From Mariniflexile gromovii (GTDB lineage: Bacteria; Bacteroidota; Bacteroidia; Flavobacteriales; Flavobacteriaceae), in assembly GCF_017814435.1 (NCBI RefSeq), contig NZ_JAGJCB010000007.1, forward strand, positions 113,382 through 177,381: a stretch of 64,000 nt of DNA. Direction: 5' to 3'. The stretch's first letter is position 1, and each line of letters begins with the position of its first letter. A program made the translations under genes and the position numbers. Of the stretch, positions 24,053 through 33,844 are shown piece by piece. Below the pieces are notes generated by a model, which saw nothing but the letters and a program-made list of their open reading frames with translations, did no database searches and was not told the origin of the DNA.

Positions 24053-25081
24053 TTGAGAAACAAAAAAAAAACTACAATAAAAGACATTGCTAGCGTTTTA
24101 AACATCTCGCCTGCAGCTGTTTCAAAGGCTTTAAACGATGATTCTCGAATAAGTGCTAAAACCAAAGAAGCTGTAAAAAAAGTTGCTAAAGACTTAAACT
24201 ATCAACCAAACCATTTAGCAAGTGCGCTTCGTAAAGGAAAAAGTAACTTGGTGGGCGTTATTGTACCTAGAACCAACAGCAACTTCTTCTCTTCGGTTAT
24301 TCAAAATATTGAAGAAGTTTTAAATAAAGAAGGCTATAATATCATTATTACCCAATCCAACGAATCCTATAAAAAAGAATGCAGTAATATAGATACCCTT
24401 TTGTTTACTCAAGTTGATGGTATTATCGCCTCTATGGCAAATGAAACCGTTAAGCTTGATTACTTTGAAAAAGTTAAATCTAAAGGTATACCGCTAATTT
24501 TATTTGACCGTGGTGAAAATGATTTGAATGTAGATTATATTGGTATTAACGATTACGACAGTAGCCATATGATTGTTGAACATTTAGTGCAGCAAGGGTG
24601 TAAACGTATTGCCCATATTGGTGGATACAGGCATACTCGCATTTTTAATAACAGGATTAGAGGTTACATTGATGCCATAAAAAAACACCATTTACCTTTA
24701 GATGAAGCTTTGCTTATTGAAAGTAGCCTTACTATTGAAGATGGCAGAGAAAAAATGACACAACTTTTAGCGTTGGAAAACAGACCGGATGCTGTGTATG
24801 TTGCTGGCGATTATGCTGCTTTAGGCTCCTTGCAAGTACTTAATGAAAACAACATTAATATACCTAACGATATTGCTTTAGTGGGCTTTGGAAACGAACC
24901 CTTTACTTCCATGGTAACCCCAACAATTTCCAGTATAGACCAACATAGTACTGAAATTGGAAAACAAGCAGCTTTAACTTTTTTAGAACGTGTAAACAAC
25001 CCTGAAATAAAGCAAACATTAAATAAAAAAATTCTTGATGCCGAATTGATAGTAAGAGATTCTTCAAATGTGAAAAAATAA
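24053..25081 (+). CDS. LacI-family transcriptional regulator of the KDG operon
   Basis: 342 residues. The HTH is TIKDIASVLNISPAAVSKALNDDSRIS (about 8-34), followed by the hinge helix NHLASALRKGKSNLVGVIVP (about 53-72) and a periplasmic-binding-protein-like sensor domain. The start is TTG at 24053; no better ATG lies before the HTH. It is divergent from kdgK and overlaps the operator pair region, so it is probably a repressor of kdgK-pfk-kdgA and of itself. The inducer could be KDG or a related sugar acid, which is inference. Confidence 0.9.
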   Translation: MRNKKKTTIKDIASVLNISPAAVSKALNDDSRISAKTKEAVKKVAKDLNYQPNHLASALRKGKSNLVGVIVPRTNSNFFSSVIQNIEEVLNKEGYNIIITQSNESYKKECSNIDTLLFTQVDGIIASMANETVKLDYFEKVKSKGIPLILFDRGENDLNVDYIGINDYDSSHMIVEHLVQQGCKRIAHIGGYRHTRIFNNRIRGYIDAIKKHHLPLDEALLIESSLTIEDGREKMTQLLALENRPDAVYVAGDYAALGSLQVLNENNINIPNDIALVGFGNEPFTSMVTPTISSIDQHSTEIGKQAALTFLERVNNPEIKQTLNKKILDAELIVRDSSNVKK

Positions 25082-25216
25082 TAGGATATTAATTTTTATA
25101 ATTCATTGTATTCAATCTAAAAATTATTGTTTCCAAAAGTTCCTATATCAGTTTTTCCTAATATGGAATTACCCGAAAAACTTTTGTGACAAAACAAGAA
25201 ATACTCGTTTCATTTT

Positions 25217-26635
25217 TTATTTAGGAATCACTTTAATAGGAAAATCATCACCCGTTTTCTTAATCCATTCTTTCAACATATTTCTATGTGCTGCAATTTC
25301 CTTTTGATGCTCTTTTGAATAGATTAAAGGTTTCAATTCTTCAGGGTCATTTTTTACATCAAAAAACTGCTCTGGATGCTCCCCACCATCAAAAAGGAAA
25401 TATTTATAGTTTTCTGTTACTACCATACGCCCCACAAATTCGCGTCCTTTCGGTTTGTTTTCTTCTTTTTGATTCAGTTCTGAAACCACATATTTTCTAG
25501 TTTCCTTAGGTTGTTTCGCATCCTTTAAGATATAAGCACTTAAGTTTTCACCAGGTAACGATTCATCTATTATCACACCTGCCATTTTACAAATAGTGGG
25601 ATATAAATCCAATCCATTGGAAGTAAGTGTTTTTGAATCGATAACTCCCGATTTTGTATGCCCTTTCCAAGAAATTACAAACGGTACATTGATGGATTCT
25701 TCATAAAAAGTCATTTTCTGGTTCCATTCATGCGACCCATGACCATCACCATGATCGGAAGTGTAAAAAATAATGGTGTTTTCCAAAAGTCCTTGATTTT
25801 CTAGCGTATTAACGATGGTTAAAATATGGTCGTCCATTTTTTCAACCAACCTATCGTAACCATACATGTATTGGCGCCATTCTTGTTCTTCCCAATACTT
25901 CACAGGGTGTTTTCCGAAATTTACTTTATCCGTAGAATCTGGTGTTCTTCTGGTATAAAAACCTTCCGCTTCATTTTCAGGAATTTTAAAATTAACTGGT
26001 AGTGGTGGACATTCCTCAATAGGTTTATTTTCTTCTACAGCACCATCGTGGTAATCATCTCCCAATCCAGAAATATTTCGTGCCAATTCGCAACAATCGT
26101 GTGGATTTAACAACGATGTAACCAAGAAAAATGGTTTATCGTGTTTCTGACTGATAAAATCTGTTGATAATTTGGCTGTTTTAGTATCGTTATATTCTTG
26201 TTTGTAAGTTTCAAAACCATGCCAATCCTCTACCTCTTTTATTTTTGAGTTCGAAACGTGCCACTTCCCAAAATAAGCCGTAGTATAACCTGTTTCCTTT
26301 AATGTTTTTCCAATGGAATTATATGCCATTAAATTAGAATTACTTTTGTTTGGCATATAACCAGTCATCAATGAAGCTCTAGAAGCCATACACACGGGAT
26401 AGGTGCAATAACTACGGGTAAAGGTTACGCCTTCATCGGCAAGTTTATCAATACCCGGTGTATTTACATGCTTATAACCTACTTGCGACATCACTCTTCC
26501 CGAATGTTGGTCTGATATAATGAGCAGAATATTTGGTCGTGTTTTATTCTCAGAAGTGGTTTTTACACTTTGAGCATGATTAGACTGAAAACTCCATACT
26601 AACAATAATGCGATTGTTTTTATAATGTTATTCAT
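25217..26635 (-). CDS. Sulfatase (family S1) with a CxAxR activation motif
   Basis: 472 residues with a Sec signal peptide cut near HAQ (residue 22). Metal site NILLIISDQH (35-44). The formylglycine motif is CMASR (82-86), the alanine variant of CxPxR accepted by anaerobic-type maturases. FGKWHVSN, NPHDCCE, YTSDHGDGHGSHEWNQKMTFYEE follow as further active-site parts. It acts in the periplasm on a sulfated glycan. Last gene of a five-gene operon; 10 bases separate it from the esterase gene. Confidence 0.92.
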   Translation of the reverse strand: MNNIIKTIALLLVWSFQSNHAQSVKTTSENKTRPNILLIISDQHSGRVMSQVGYKHVNTPGIDKLADEGVTFTRSYCTYPVCMASRASLMTGYMPNKSNSNLMAYNSIGKTLKETGYTTAYFGKWHVSNSKIKEVEDWHGFETYKQEYNDTKTAKLSTDFISQKHDKPFFLVTSLLNPHDCCELARNISGLGDDYHDGAVEENKPIEECPPLPVNFKIPENEAEGFYTRRTPDSTDKVNFGKHPVKYWEEQEWRQYMYGYDRLVEKMDDHILTIVNTLENQGLLENTIIFYTSDHGDGHGSHEWNQKMTFYEESINVPFVISWKGHTKSGVIDSKTLTSNGLDLYPTICKMAGVIIDESLPGENLSAYILKDAKQPKETRKYVVSELNQKEENKPKGREFVGRMVVTENYKYFLFDGGEHPEQFFDVKNDPEELKPLIYSKEHQKEIAAHRNMLKEWIKKTGDDFPIKVIPK

Positions 26636-26645
26636 GATTGAAGTT

Positions 26646-27422
26646 CTATTCTTTTGAAATTAGCTTTAACATTTCTATGGCATAGCGTTCTCCTAAAAGC
26701 CGCTGACTTGCACTATCAAAATGGGTGTTATCTATGGTTGCTGTGTTTTCAGTAGTAATAACCCCCGTATTTTTTACTTTGGTTGGCAGTTCTAATATCA
26801 TTTGGTTGAAATCATTTCGTTGTGGTTTGTCTGGTGATAATTGCCCCGCAACAAAGGGTAAGTTTGGCGCGTTGAAATCCTTTCGTAATGATTCTATAAG
26901 TTCTGTAATTTTGGGCATATAAGCTTTATATCTTGATGCGTTTGTTTCTCCTTGATGCCAAATAATGCCTTTTAAAACACCATGTTTTAGAGCTTTTTTT
27001 GTTTGATTCACAGCTTCATTATATAAAGTATCACCGGGTTTCCATTCTTCTATAGATGTGCCTCCTTTAGCATTAACAACCAAACCGATGCGTTTTCCTT
27101 GTCTTGATTGTGCCATTGTTTTTGCAAAACCATAACTTGGTCCTAATTTTTGCATATCGATATGTTTTCTAACGGTCGAATACTTGTTTAAAGGATTCGC
27201 TGCTTTTTCCCAAGGCTTATTTTCATCATTTGTAAACAAAAACACGTTGTTTAAACTATCACGATCTTGTGTTTCTATGGGAGCTCTACCTGCCATGTTG
27301 GATTGACCAATACACAAGTATATCTCCATGGGTTCTTGTTTACTTTCAGAAACTTGTTTCATTGAGTTACATTGAAATAACAAACCAACCCATACTAGTA
27401 AAATTATTTTCTTGTCTTTCAT
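26646..27422 (-). CDS. SGNH/SASA-type carbohydrate esterase lipoprotein
   Basis: 258 residues, with a lipoprotein signal (VGLLFQC, Cys 18). SGNH blocks of the sialate O-acetylesterase (SASA) domain are seen: IGQSNMAG (Ser nucleophile, about 38-45), AKGGTSIEEW (about 118), WHQGETNASRY (about 155) and the last block IDNTHFDS with Asp/His near 235. Such esterases (CE6/CE20 type) remove acetyl or other acyl groups from plant or algal glycans. Its operon position between two glycan genes and a sulfatase supports this. Confidence 0.8.
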   Translation of the reverse strand: MKDKKIILLVWVGLLFQCNSMKQVSESKQEPMEIYLCIGQSNMAGRAPIETQDRDSLNNVFLFTNDENKPWEKAANPLNKYSTVRKHIDMQKLGPSYGFAKTMAQSRQGKRIGLVVNAKGGTSIEEWKPGDTLYNEAVNQTKKALKHGVLKGIIWHQGETNASRYKAYMPKITELIESLRKDFNAPNLPFVAGQLSPDKPQRNDFNQMILELPTKVKNTGVITTENTATIDNTHFDSASQRLLGERYAIEMLKLISKE

Positions 27423-27525
27423 TTTTTACAGAATTATTTCAACCTTTGCGGTAATATAGCATTTTCTTTAAAGTATTCTGGAAGCATTTTAGATTCACCA
27501 TACTGTTTATTAAATAGGATTTTAT

Positions 27526-28509
27526 TTATTTGATTTTTTTGAGTTTTGCCACTGCAATTCCAAACTCACCAGCTATGGAATAATAGAGATACACCTCATT
27601 TTTATCAATAAAAATAGCGGGATCTCTTAATTCGTGCATTGGCACTTTTGAAAATCCTTTTACAGATTCTTGAATAGGAAGGTTTACGCCTTCATAATCC
27701 TTTTCTGGTTTTAAAACTTCTGTTTGGTCGCCTGCTTTCCAATCCTTCCAAGTTCCTTCAGAAAGATTCACTTCACACTTAAGAATCCTTTCAGGAGCAT
27801 CCCCTTTTTGCGAATAAAATACAATAAGGTTATCGCCACTTAAAGTAACCGCTGTATGTCTCGCTTTTGGTAATATGGTAGCACCTTTTTCAAATGGGGT
27901 CATACCATCTTTAGAACGGTAAAAAGTCCCTGAAACCAAAGCATAATAATCGGATTCATATTTAAAAACTCGAAAATAGGAAGGTCCTAATATGGTTTCA
28001 GAAGCTGTAAAATTCAACCCATCTTTAGAAGTGCTTACAAAAGTTTTTTGTCCTGATTTGTCCTGATTATAGCCATGAAAATACATTCTGATGGTTTTCG
28101 TTGCTTCATCCATAATAATATCTGGTGAAGCAATATGTCCTTTGGCTGCTGTATTATCTATATGAAGTACTCCCGGTTTGTAAACAGTCCACGGTCCGAT
28201 AGGAGAATTTGCATAAGCCAACCGAATGAATTTACCATGATGGTCTGCAAAATACATGTAATAGGTTCCTAAAGGATTTTCAACCCAATTTGGTACTTTA
28301 ATTACAGAAGGCCCATTTATGTTTTTGCCTAAATCGCCTTCTAAACCTTCCATATCTGGATAAATAATGGGGTTGTTATCTGAACGTACAAAAGAATAAT
28401 TATCGTCCACCAACATTTTGGAAGCAGACACACATGATGTAGCACCAATTAAGATAAAAAAACAACTGAATTTACAGATGGTATTGAAATAGGTGTTTCT
28501 AATTTGCAT
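27526..28509 (-). CDS. Five-bladed beta-propeller glycosidase-like lipoprotein (GH43/GH117-like)
   Basis: 327 residues with a lipoprotein signal (FILIGATSC, Cys 26). The sequence shows the repeated blade pattern of GH43/32/68/117-type proteins: NGPSVIKVPNWVENPLGTYYMYFADH, IRLAYANSPIGPW, HIASPDIIMDEATKTIRMYFHG, FVSTSKDGLNFT, ELRDPAIFIDKNEVYLYYS. Conserved Asp (SPDII, RDPAI) could be catalytic. Exact family not resolved. It overlaps the next upstream gene by 11 bases. Probably acts on an oligosaccharide from a red-algal galactan, which is inferred from its neighbours. Confidence 0.65.
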   Translation of the reverse strand: MQIRNTYFNTICKFSCFFILIGATSCVSASKMLVDDNYSFVRSDNNPIIYPDMEGLEGDLGKNINGPSVIKVPNWVENPLGTYYMYFADHHGKFIRLAYANSPIGPWTVYKPGVLHIDNTAAKGHIASPDIIMDEATKTIRMYFHGYNQDKSGQKTFVSTSKDGLNFTASETILGPSYFRVFKYESDYYALVSGTFYRSKDGMTPFEKGATILPKARHTAVTLSGDNLIVFYSQKGDAPERILKCEVNLSEGTWKDWKAGDQTEVLKPEKDYEGVNLPIQESVKGFSKVPMHELRDPAIFIDKNEVYLYYSIAGEFGIAVAKLKKIK

Positions 28510-29941
28510 GGTTATCGAAATATTCTATTAGATTATATACATTGGTGTTTATTTCTTTCATTTTTTCCATCATGGGTTTCCAAACTTCATATTCGTTACT
28601 CACAACACCTTTGTTGGCATCAATGTTTGAAGGATCTACTCCTTTGGCAGTTGGGTCGTTGTCTTGGTATTTAAAATAATGCCAGCCTACACAGTTTTTA
28701 GATTCTAAAAGTGCAAGGTTATAATTTTGATAAAACAAACCGCGATCTTTTTGGGTTCTAACAATCCAACCTGCACCACTGGTATTTCCCATACCGGAAT
28801 CTTCACCTTTAACATAATACTCGGTTACGATAAATGGTTTACCTGACCATTTTGACCAGTTAGCCATTTGTTCAGCATCAGGCGTCCAATAATTGTAATA
28901 GTTGTTTGAAATAACATCTAAATGTTTCCCAGCCACTTTCATAAATTCTTCATGGTTTTTTTCTTCAGCATAAAAACGAGAACCAATGTACATGTGATTG
29001 GTGTCGTATTTTTTAATGGCTTTGGACACTATAGAAAAATATTTATCGGCCACATAAGCCATAAATAATTCGCGATGTCCATCGTTGATTTTTTCTTTTG
29101 AAATTCCTTTTTCCTTCAACCATTGCACAGCAGCTTTATAGCCGTAATCGGTTTTTGGCAACTTTAAAAAGTTATCTATGGATTTGAATTTAAAAGGCAT
29201 TTCGTTATCTGAAAAATGTCCGAATAAATTTGGGTCGTCTTTGTATTGTAATAACTGTTTTGCATGTTCGTCACAAAAGGTTTCAAATTCTGGATCGAAC
29301 GTAAAAATAGCATCATTTGGATAGCCCGTATGCCCTGGTTGCTGGTGTGTTCCACCTCGTTTACGCCCATGACTGCTCATAAAGTTCCAAATTATGGTGT
29401 ACGCCATTGGTTTTTCAAGCGTTTTGTTAGCTTCTACAATCGCTTCAACATCGCTCCACGAACCTGCACAATTGAAACCATTTTCTTGTAACATATCAAC
29501 GGTTTCGTTCATCCAATTTGTTTTGTTACCAAATTTTTCAATTAAAGCATCCTTAGTTCTTTTTGATTTTCCTTCAGTAACGCCATTTAAAGCGATATTA
29601 AAATATTTATAGCCTAAAGGATCTATGCCCCACCAACGATCACCTACTTTTTTTACATGATAAAAACCAGTAGCAAAATTAGTTGGCTGATTTAAATCAC
29701 CGCCATACTTACTTAATTGAATGCTTTCATTTTGAAAATCCGGTAATAATTCTAAAGTACGCGTTTTAAAAGGTTTATAATCTTTATAGCTTCTCGTTCC
29801 ATCACTATTATAAACTTTTACTTTGGCATCAACAAAAAGGTATTTTTCTGTAGTTGAATCTGCGATTTTAGTACTTTTTGAATTTGAACTTTTGCACCCA
29901 AAAACACCAACTATCAGTAAAGCAATTATTATATTTTTCAT
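28499..29941 (-). CDS. Clan GH-A glycoside hydrolase, agarase-like lipoprotein
   Basis: 480 residues with a lipoprotein signal (IVGVFGC). After a short linker comes GFYHVKKVGDRWWGIDPLGYKYFNIALNGV, a pattern typical of GH50-like beta-agarases. The barrel follows with NGFNCAGSWSDVE, the probable acid/base in LFGHFSDNEMPF (Glu) and the probable nucleophile in KPFIVTEYYVKGEDSGM (Glu). Both catalytic glutamates fit the GH-A spacing at the ends of strands 4 and 7. It is likely an exo- or endo-acting enzyme on agar or porphyran-like chains. The exact family needs a profile search. Confidence 0.7.
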   Translation of the reverse strand: MKNIIIALLIVGVFGCKSSNSKSTKIADSTTEKYLFVDAKVKVYNSDGTRSYKDYKPFKTRTLELLPDFQNESIQLSKYGGDLNQPTNFATGFYHVKKVGDRWWGIDPLGYKYFNIALNGVTEGKSKRTKDALIEKFGNKTNWMNETVDMLQENGFNCAGSWSDVEAIVEANKTLEKPMAYTIIWNFMSSHGRKRGGTHQQPGHTGYPNDAIFTFDPEFETFCDEHAKQLLQYKDDPNLFGHFSDNEMPFKFKSIDNFLKLPKTDYGYKAAVQWLKEKGISKEKINDGHRELFMAYVADKYFSIVSKAIKKYDTNHMYIGSRFYAEEKNHEEFMKVAGKHLDVISNNYYNYWTPDAEQMANWSKWSGKPFIVTEYYVKGEDSGMGNTSGAGWIVRTQKDRGLFYQNYNLALLESKNCVGWHYFKYQDNDPTAKGVDPSNIDANKGVVSNEYEVWKPMMEKMKEINTNVYNLIEYFDNHAN

Positions 29942-29964
29942 TCTGATTAAAAATATTTATCCAA

Positions 29965-31386
29965 TTACCATTGATAATCTTTCCCTTCTCTACTTTGTTT
30001 CCATGATTCTTTAACTTTTTCAAGCTCTAGCATCATTTTCTTTAATAATTCTGGTTTTTCCAATGCTAAATTATGTTTTTCGGCAGGGTCGTTTTTTATA
30101 TCAAAAAGCATCATTTCATCTCCTTTTTCTGGAATACAAATTTTGTATTGTCCATCTATATAAGCATATAGTTCTGTGTCATTATACAATCTTTGATACC
30201 CCGAAGCAAAAGCCGTTTTCCTAACTTTAGATTCCCCTTTTAGAATTGGGTTGAAGCTAACCCCATCTAAAGGCACTTTTTTATCCTGTTGGATATTTAA
30301 AATATCCAGTATGGTTGGGAAATAATCGCTTGTATTCGCTTGAAAATCTGAAACGATTCCTTCTTTTATATGTTTTGGCCATAAAGCCAGAGCAGGAACA
30401 CGCAAACCACCTTCCCACATTTGGTGCTTATGCCCAGTGAAAGGACCAGCGGAAGCAATGCCTTTTTTAGCTAGCGGATCTGCATGACCATTATCGCTAC
30501 AAAAGAAAATGATGGTATTATCCTCAATGTTTTTATCTTTCAAAAACGCGCGTAAACGCCCTATTTGGTCGTCCATAGCTGTAATAGCACCGTAATAATG
30601 CCTTTGTGCTAAAGGTAAATCGGGATACTTCGCTAAATATTCTGGACCAGCCACAACGGGTTCGTGTGGTGTATGAAACCAAATAGTTGCAAAAAATGGT
30701 TTGTCTTTTGAAATGGATTTTTCTAAAAACGGAATCGCTCTATCCATAATGATGCGGCTATCATCACCATCTAAATTTTCGGTTGCAGGTTTGCCGTTAT
30801 GTACATAAATAGAACCACCCCATGAACCATCATCTTCTGAACCAAAACCTGTCCACCCTTCTGGTGTTTTTGTAGGGTTCCAAGTAGGTACCGCACTTTT
30901 TGTTGCAAATGTTTCTTCATAACCATGGTGCCAAGGTGGTGAATACATCCCTCTAGACTCCACTTCATCTGGCTGCACCCAACCTAAATGCCACTTTCCA
31001 AAAAAGCCTGTTTTGTAACCTTCTTTTTTTAGAACCTCAGCTATGGTTTTTTCTGCTGGTCTCATAGCGCCAGTATGTGCTGCGAAAATACCTTGACGAA
31101 ACGGACTTCTCCCTGTTAAAACACTAGCCCGTGTAGGCGAACAAAGTGGCGCTGCGGCATAGAAATTTGTAAACTTCACACCAGACTTTGCCATTAGGTC
31201 TAAATTGGGCGTTATTATTTTTTTATTGCTGTTAAAGCCAACATCGCCATAACCCAGATCGTCTGCCATAAGCAGAATAATATTGGGTTGGTTACTGGTT
31301 GTTGTCTTTTTTTGGGCATAACTGCTTAGCATTATTAAATTAACACCAATGGTAAGTGCTAGTTTACAAGTACTTAGTATTTTCAT
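29965..31386 (-). CDS. Sulfatase (family S1, arylsulfatase A-like)
   Basis: 473 residues with a Sec signal peptide cut near SYAQ (residue 25). Metal site MADDLGYGDVG (40-50), formylglycine motif CSPTRASVLTGR (C82), FFGKWHLGW (about 127), TPHEPVV (about 243), FCSDNGH (about 296) are all intact. It resembles N-acetylgalactosamine-6-sulfatase-like enzymes but in this setting probably removes sulfate from an algal galactan. First gene of the five-gene minus-strand operon; no SusC/SusD pair precedes it. Confidence 0.93.
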   Translation of the reverse strand: MKILSTCKLALTIGVNLIMLSSYAQKKTTTSNQPNIILLMADDLGYGDVGFNSNKKIITPNLDLMAKSGVKFTNFYAAAPLCSPTRASVLTGRSPFRQGIFAAHTGAMRPAEKTIAEVLKKEGYKTGFFGKWHLGWVQPDEVESRGMYSPPWHHGYEETFATKSAVPTWNPTKTPEGWTGFGSEDDGSWGGSIYVHNGKPATENLDGDDSRIIMDRAIPFLEKSISKDKPFFATIWFHTPHEPVVAGPEYLAKYPDLPLAQRHYYGAITAMDDQIGRLRAFLKDKNIEDNTIIFFCSDNGHADPLAKKGIASAGPFTGHKHQMWEGGLRVPALALWPKHIKEGIVSDFQANTSDYFPTILDILNIQQDKKVPLDGVSFNPILKGESKVRKTAFASGYQRLYNDTELYAYIDGQYKICIPEKGDEMMLFDIKNDPAEKHNLALEKPELLKKMMLELEKVKESWKQSREGKDYQW

Positions 31387-31959
31387 AGTCTACTTTATTT
31401 AGCCTATTAAATTAAGATAATTTAATAAGTCTACACATTCATTATTTAAGTTTTATATGAAAACAAAAAAAACATCTCGAATTTAAAAAGAAGACAGTTC
31501 TATAAATTAAAAATAGGTTTATCGGGGTGGCAGGTAGATCGAAAACCACTCATATATTTAAAAATCAAATAATTACAAGTTATTAATTACAATTGGTAAC
31601 CGATTAGGTAACTTATTTAATAAGAACTTTTGTTTTATTTTGATACTAATATACGTTTTTTTCAATATATAATTCCAAAATTACAAGTTCAGTTCTTTGT
31701 AATGCCCAGAACAAAAATTTAATATAATCTCATACAATATGTTTTGATAACATTGACAAAACCAAAGTTGCTACAGGTTATATCTAAGAATTTGGTATTC
31801 CTTTTAATGAAGTTGAAGCCTATAATGGAGTTATCGTTACCAATAATTTGGGTGATGAGAAACCCAATGACAATTTTAACCTAAACATAACACTAATTAC
31901 GGGTTTACTGCAATTAAAACTCAAATCAAATCTGTACATTTAAAATAAAAATAAACCTT
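31387..31959. other. Gap with a relic att-like sequence and a gene fragment
   Basis: The stretch 31522-31615 is collinear with 62122-62216 and is described separately. From about 31744 to 31920 one plus frame reads DKTKVATGYI, a TAA stop, then EFGIPFNEVEAYNGVIVTNNLGDEKPNDN…, so it is a decayed coding fragment of unknown family. Nothing else is evident. Confidence 0.45.
31522..31615. repeat. Relic tRNA-end/att-like repeat, copy 1
   Basis: It starts with TCGGGGTGGCAGG, the complement of a tRNA 3' end (CCTGCCACCCCGA), followed 46 bases later by AATAATTACAA and 78 bases later by CCGATTAGGTAAC. Copy 2 at 62122-62216 has the same blocks at the same spacing. It probably marks an old integration junction. 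Confidence 0.45.
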
Positions 31960-32487
31960 ATGAAAAATGTACTATTAATTCTAGCATTTACATTTGGCCT
32001 GTTTTGTTGTAAAAACGATGACGACACCCAAAAAAAACCCATTGACCAATTACCGCCAGCCACATAAATCGGTGAAAACACGTTTGGTTGCTTGGTTAAT
32101 GGTAAACCTTTTGTGGTAACAAACACAACAAAAATAACGGCTATATATCAAGGAGGAGGTCTTTCAATAGCTGGGGAAATAAATGTAAATAATTTTTTCT
32201 CCGAAGTAAGCATATTTATAAGTGAACCTGTTGTAGGTCAGGAAATTTCTGATAATACAACATATACCCTGAATAATGACAACACATTAAAAGGGCAATA
32301 TTACAGAGAAGACCAAAACTGTTTTTATCACACAACTTTATCGAATGTAGGTCTCTTAAAGATAAGGAAAATAGATAAAGAAAATTTTATTGTTTCAGGA
32401 ATATTTGAGTTTCAAGCAATATCAGGCGATTGTGATGAAACAATAAATATAACTGATGGCAGATTTGACATGAAATATATCCCATAA
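31960..32487 (+). pseudogene. Lipoprotein gene interrupted by an in-frame TAA
   Basis: ATG at 31960 opens a lipoprotein: MKNVLLILAFTFGLFCCKNDDDTQ…IDQLPPAT, then TAA (32065-32067), and the same frame continues IGENTFGCLVNGKPFVV to a stop at 32487. The whole is one 175-codon gene broken by one nonsense codon. The family pattern LPPATQTGxNTFGCLVNGxPF indicates that the stop replaces a glutamine codon (CAA to TAA). The rest of the frame is intact, so the mutation is recent or the stop is tolerated. Function unknown; flavobacterial surface lipoprotein. Confidence 0.8.
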
Positions 32488-32567
32488 AATAATCCTCTAA
32501 CATTTTAATCCATTTTCAATTATAAAAAACCAATCATAAATCAATATTTATTTCGAATAAAACATTC

Positions 32568-33839
32568 TTAATAGGCCATTTTAGATTTATACTTTCTAAC
32601 CGTATCTTTTAAATATAAAATAAAACTGATAATTACATTTTTTTTCATCCTCCGAATTTGTCTTTGAAGTTGTACTATTTCCTTTTTTGCAAACTGCAAT
32701 TGATTTAACAGATAAGAACTTTGCTTATCTTTAGCAATTGATTTATCAAAGTTCTCATAAAGATGGTCTAATCTGCCCTTAATAATAGATCCTACGTTAT
32801 AAAGCGATAATTTATCATTCACAAAAAGCTTCGCATTCATTGCTTTCTCCTTCCTTAAATCTGGATTGTTGTAGACTTCTTTTAAATTTTTGATGGCAGA
32901 TTGCATATTCGGATTGCCCCAAACTGTTTTAAAACAAAAGTTTCTATCCGGATTTTCAATCAACCCAAGTTCATAATCCACTAAAAAACTATTGCCCTCA
33001 TTCATAAATTCGGTATTTCCGGAATAGTTTATAGATATTGTAGGTTTTCCTAAAGACATAGCTTCCGCAAGGGTTAAACCAAATCCTTCCGAGTGGTGCA
33101 TAGAAACATAACAATCACAATCGTTTATTAAATGGTTTATGCTATTTTTATCCAGATCAATATCAAATATCTTAATGTTATTTTGCCCCAAAATTGCTTG
33201 ATGTAATTTCCTTTTTGATTGTTCAAACTGTTCAGACCCTACGGTTTTTATTATTAATTCAACATCTCCATTGTTTCCAAATGCTTTAATAAAAGCTTCA
33301 ACCAAGAAAAACGGATTTTTCCTTTCTATAGAACTATGGTAATTAAATATAAATAGAAAACTGAATCTGTTTTTTTCAAAAAACACAATAGAATTTTGGT
33401 GTGTTATAGGTTTTAAACACAGCTCAACAGGGTGAGGAATTACTATTATAGGCCCATTATATATCTTTTCAAATATTCCCTTACAATAAGAAGAGGCCGT
33501 CCAAATTTCATCGAACATGTTAATTGCCCCCATAAATCTTGAAGGAAAATATTCAGATTCCCACATTAAGAAAAGAATGGAATATTTATTATTAAAAAAA
33601 TCAAGATCAATAACACTAAAAAATGTATCTAGATCGTTTATTGCAATTTGAACTAAATTTATAGAGTATTTAAACTCATATCTGTAATTAGCATCTTGCT
33701 TAACTTTTTCATAGTTTATTATATTTAATGGTATATTATGCTTTTTAGCTGCTTCTATATTTGACTTTACGGCTTCTCCCAAGCCAAAATCACTATCGGT
33801 ATAACCAACAATATTAAGTCCTAGATGATGTGTTTCCAT
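32568..33839 (-). CDS. GT4-type glycosyltransferase
   Basis: 423 residues. The C-terminal Rossmann half is clear: RFSFLFIFNYHSSIERKNPFFLVEAFIKAF (about 160-189), VELIIKTVGSE and the donor-sugar motif MHHSEGFGLTLAEAMSLGKPTISINYSGNTEFMNEGNSFLV (about 248-289), with the E-x7-E pattern. The N-terminal half begins LNIVGYTDSDFGLGEAVKSN, typical of these enzymes. The last 60 residues are basic and coiled-coil-like. It is coupled to the ABC exporter gene 5 bases upstream, so it may build a lipid-linked or surface glycan that the exporter flips. Confidence 0.85.
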   Translation of the reverse strand: METHHLGLNIVGYTDSDFGLGEAVKSNIEAAKKHNIPLNIINYEKVKQDANYRYEFKYSINLVQIAINDLDTFFSVIDLDFFNNKYSILFLMWESEYFPSRFMGAINMFDEIWTASSYCKGIFEKIYNGPIIVIPHPVELCLKPITHQNSIVFFEKNRFSFLFIFNYHSSIERKNPFFLVEAFIKAFGNNGDVELIIKTVGSEQFEQSKRKLHQAILGQNNIKIFDIDLDKNSINHLINDCDCYVSMHHSEGFGLTLAEAMSLGKPTISINYSGNTEFMNEGNSFLVDYELGLIENPDRNFCFKTVWGNPNMQSAIKNLKEVYNNPDLRKEKAMNAKLFVNDKLSLYNVGSIIKGRLDHLYENFDKSIAKDKQSSYLLNQLQFAKKEIVQLQRQIRRMKKNVIISFILYLKDTVRKYKSKMAY

Positions 33840-33844
33840 GTCAT

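Noticed and set aside
25217..31386. Complete polysaccharide utilisation locus
   Set aside because: No SusC/SusD pair or hybrid sensor in the window, so I call it only an operon of glycan enzymes.
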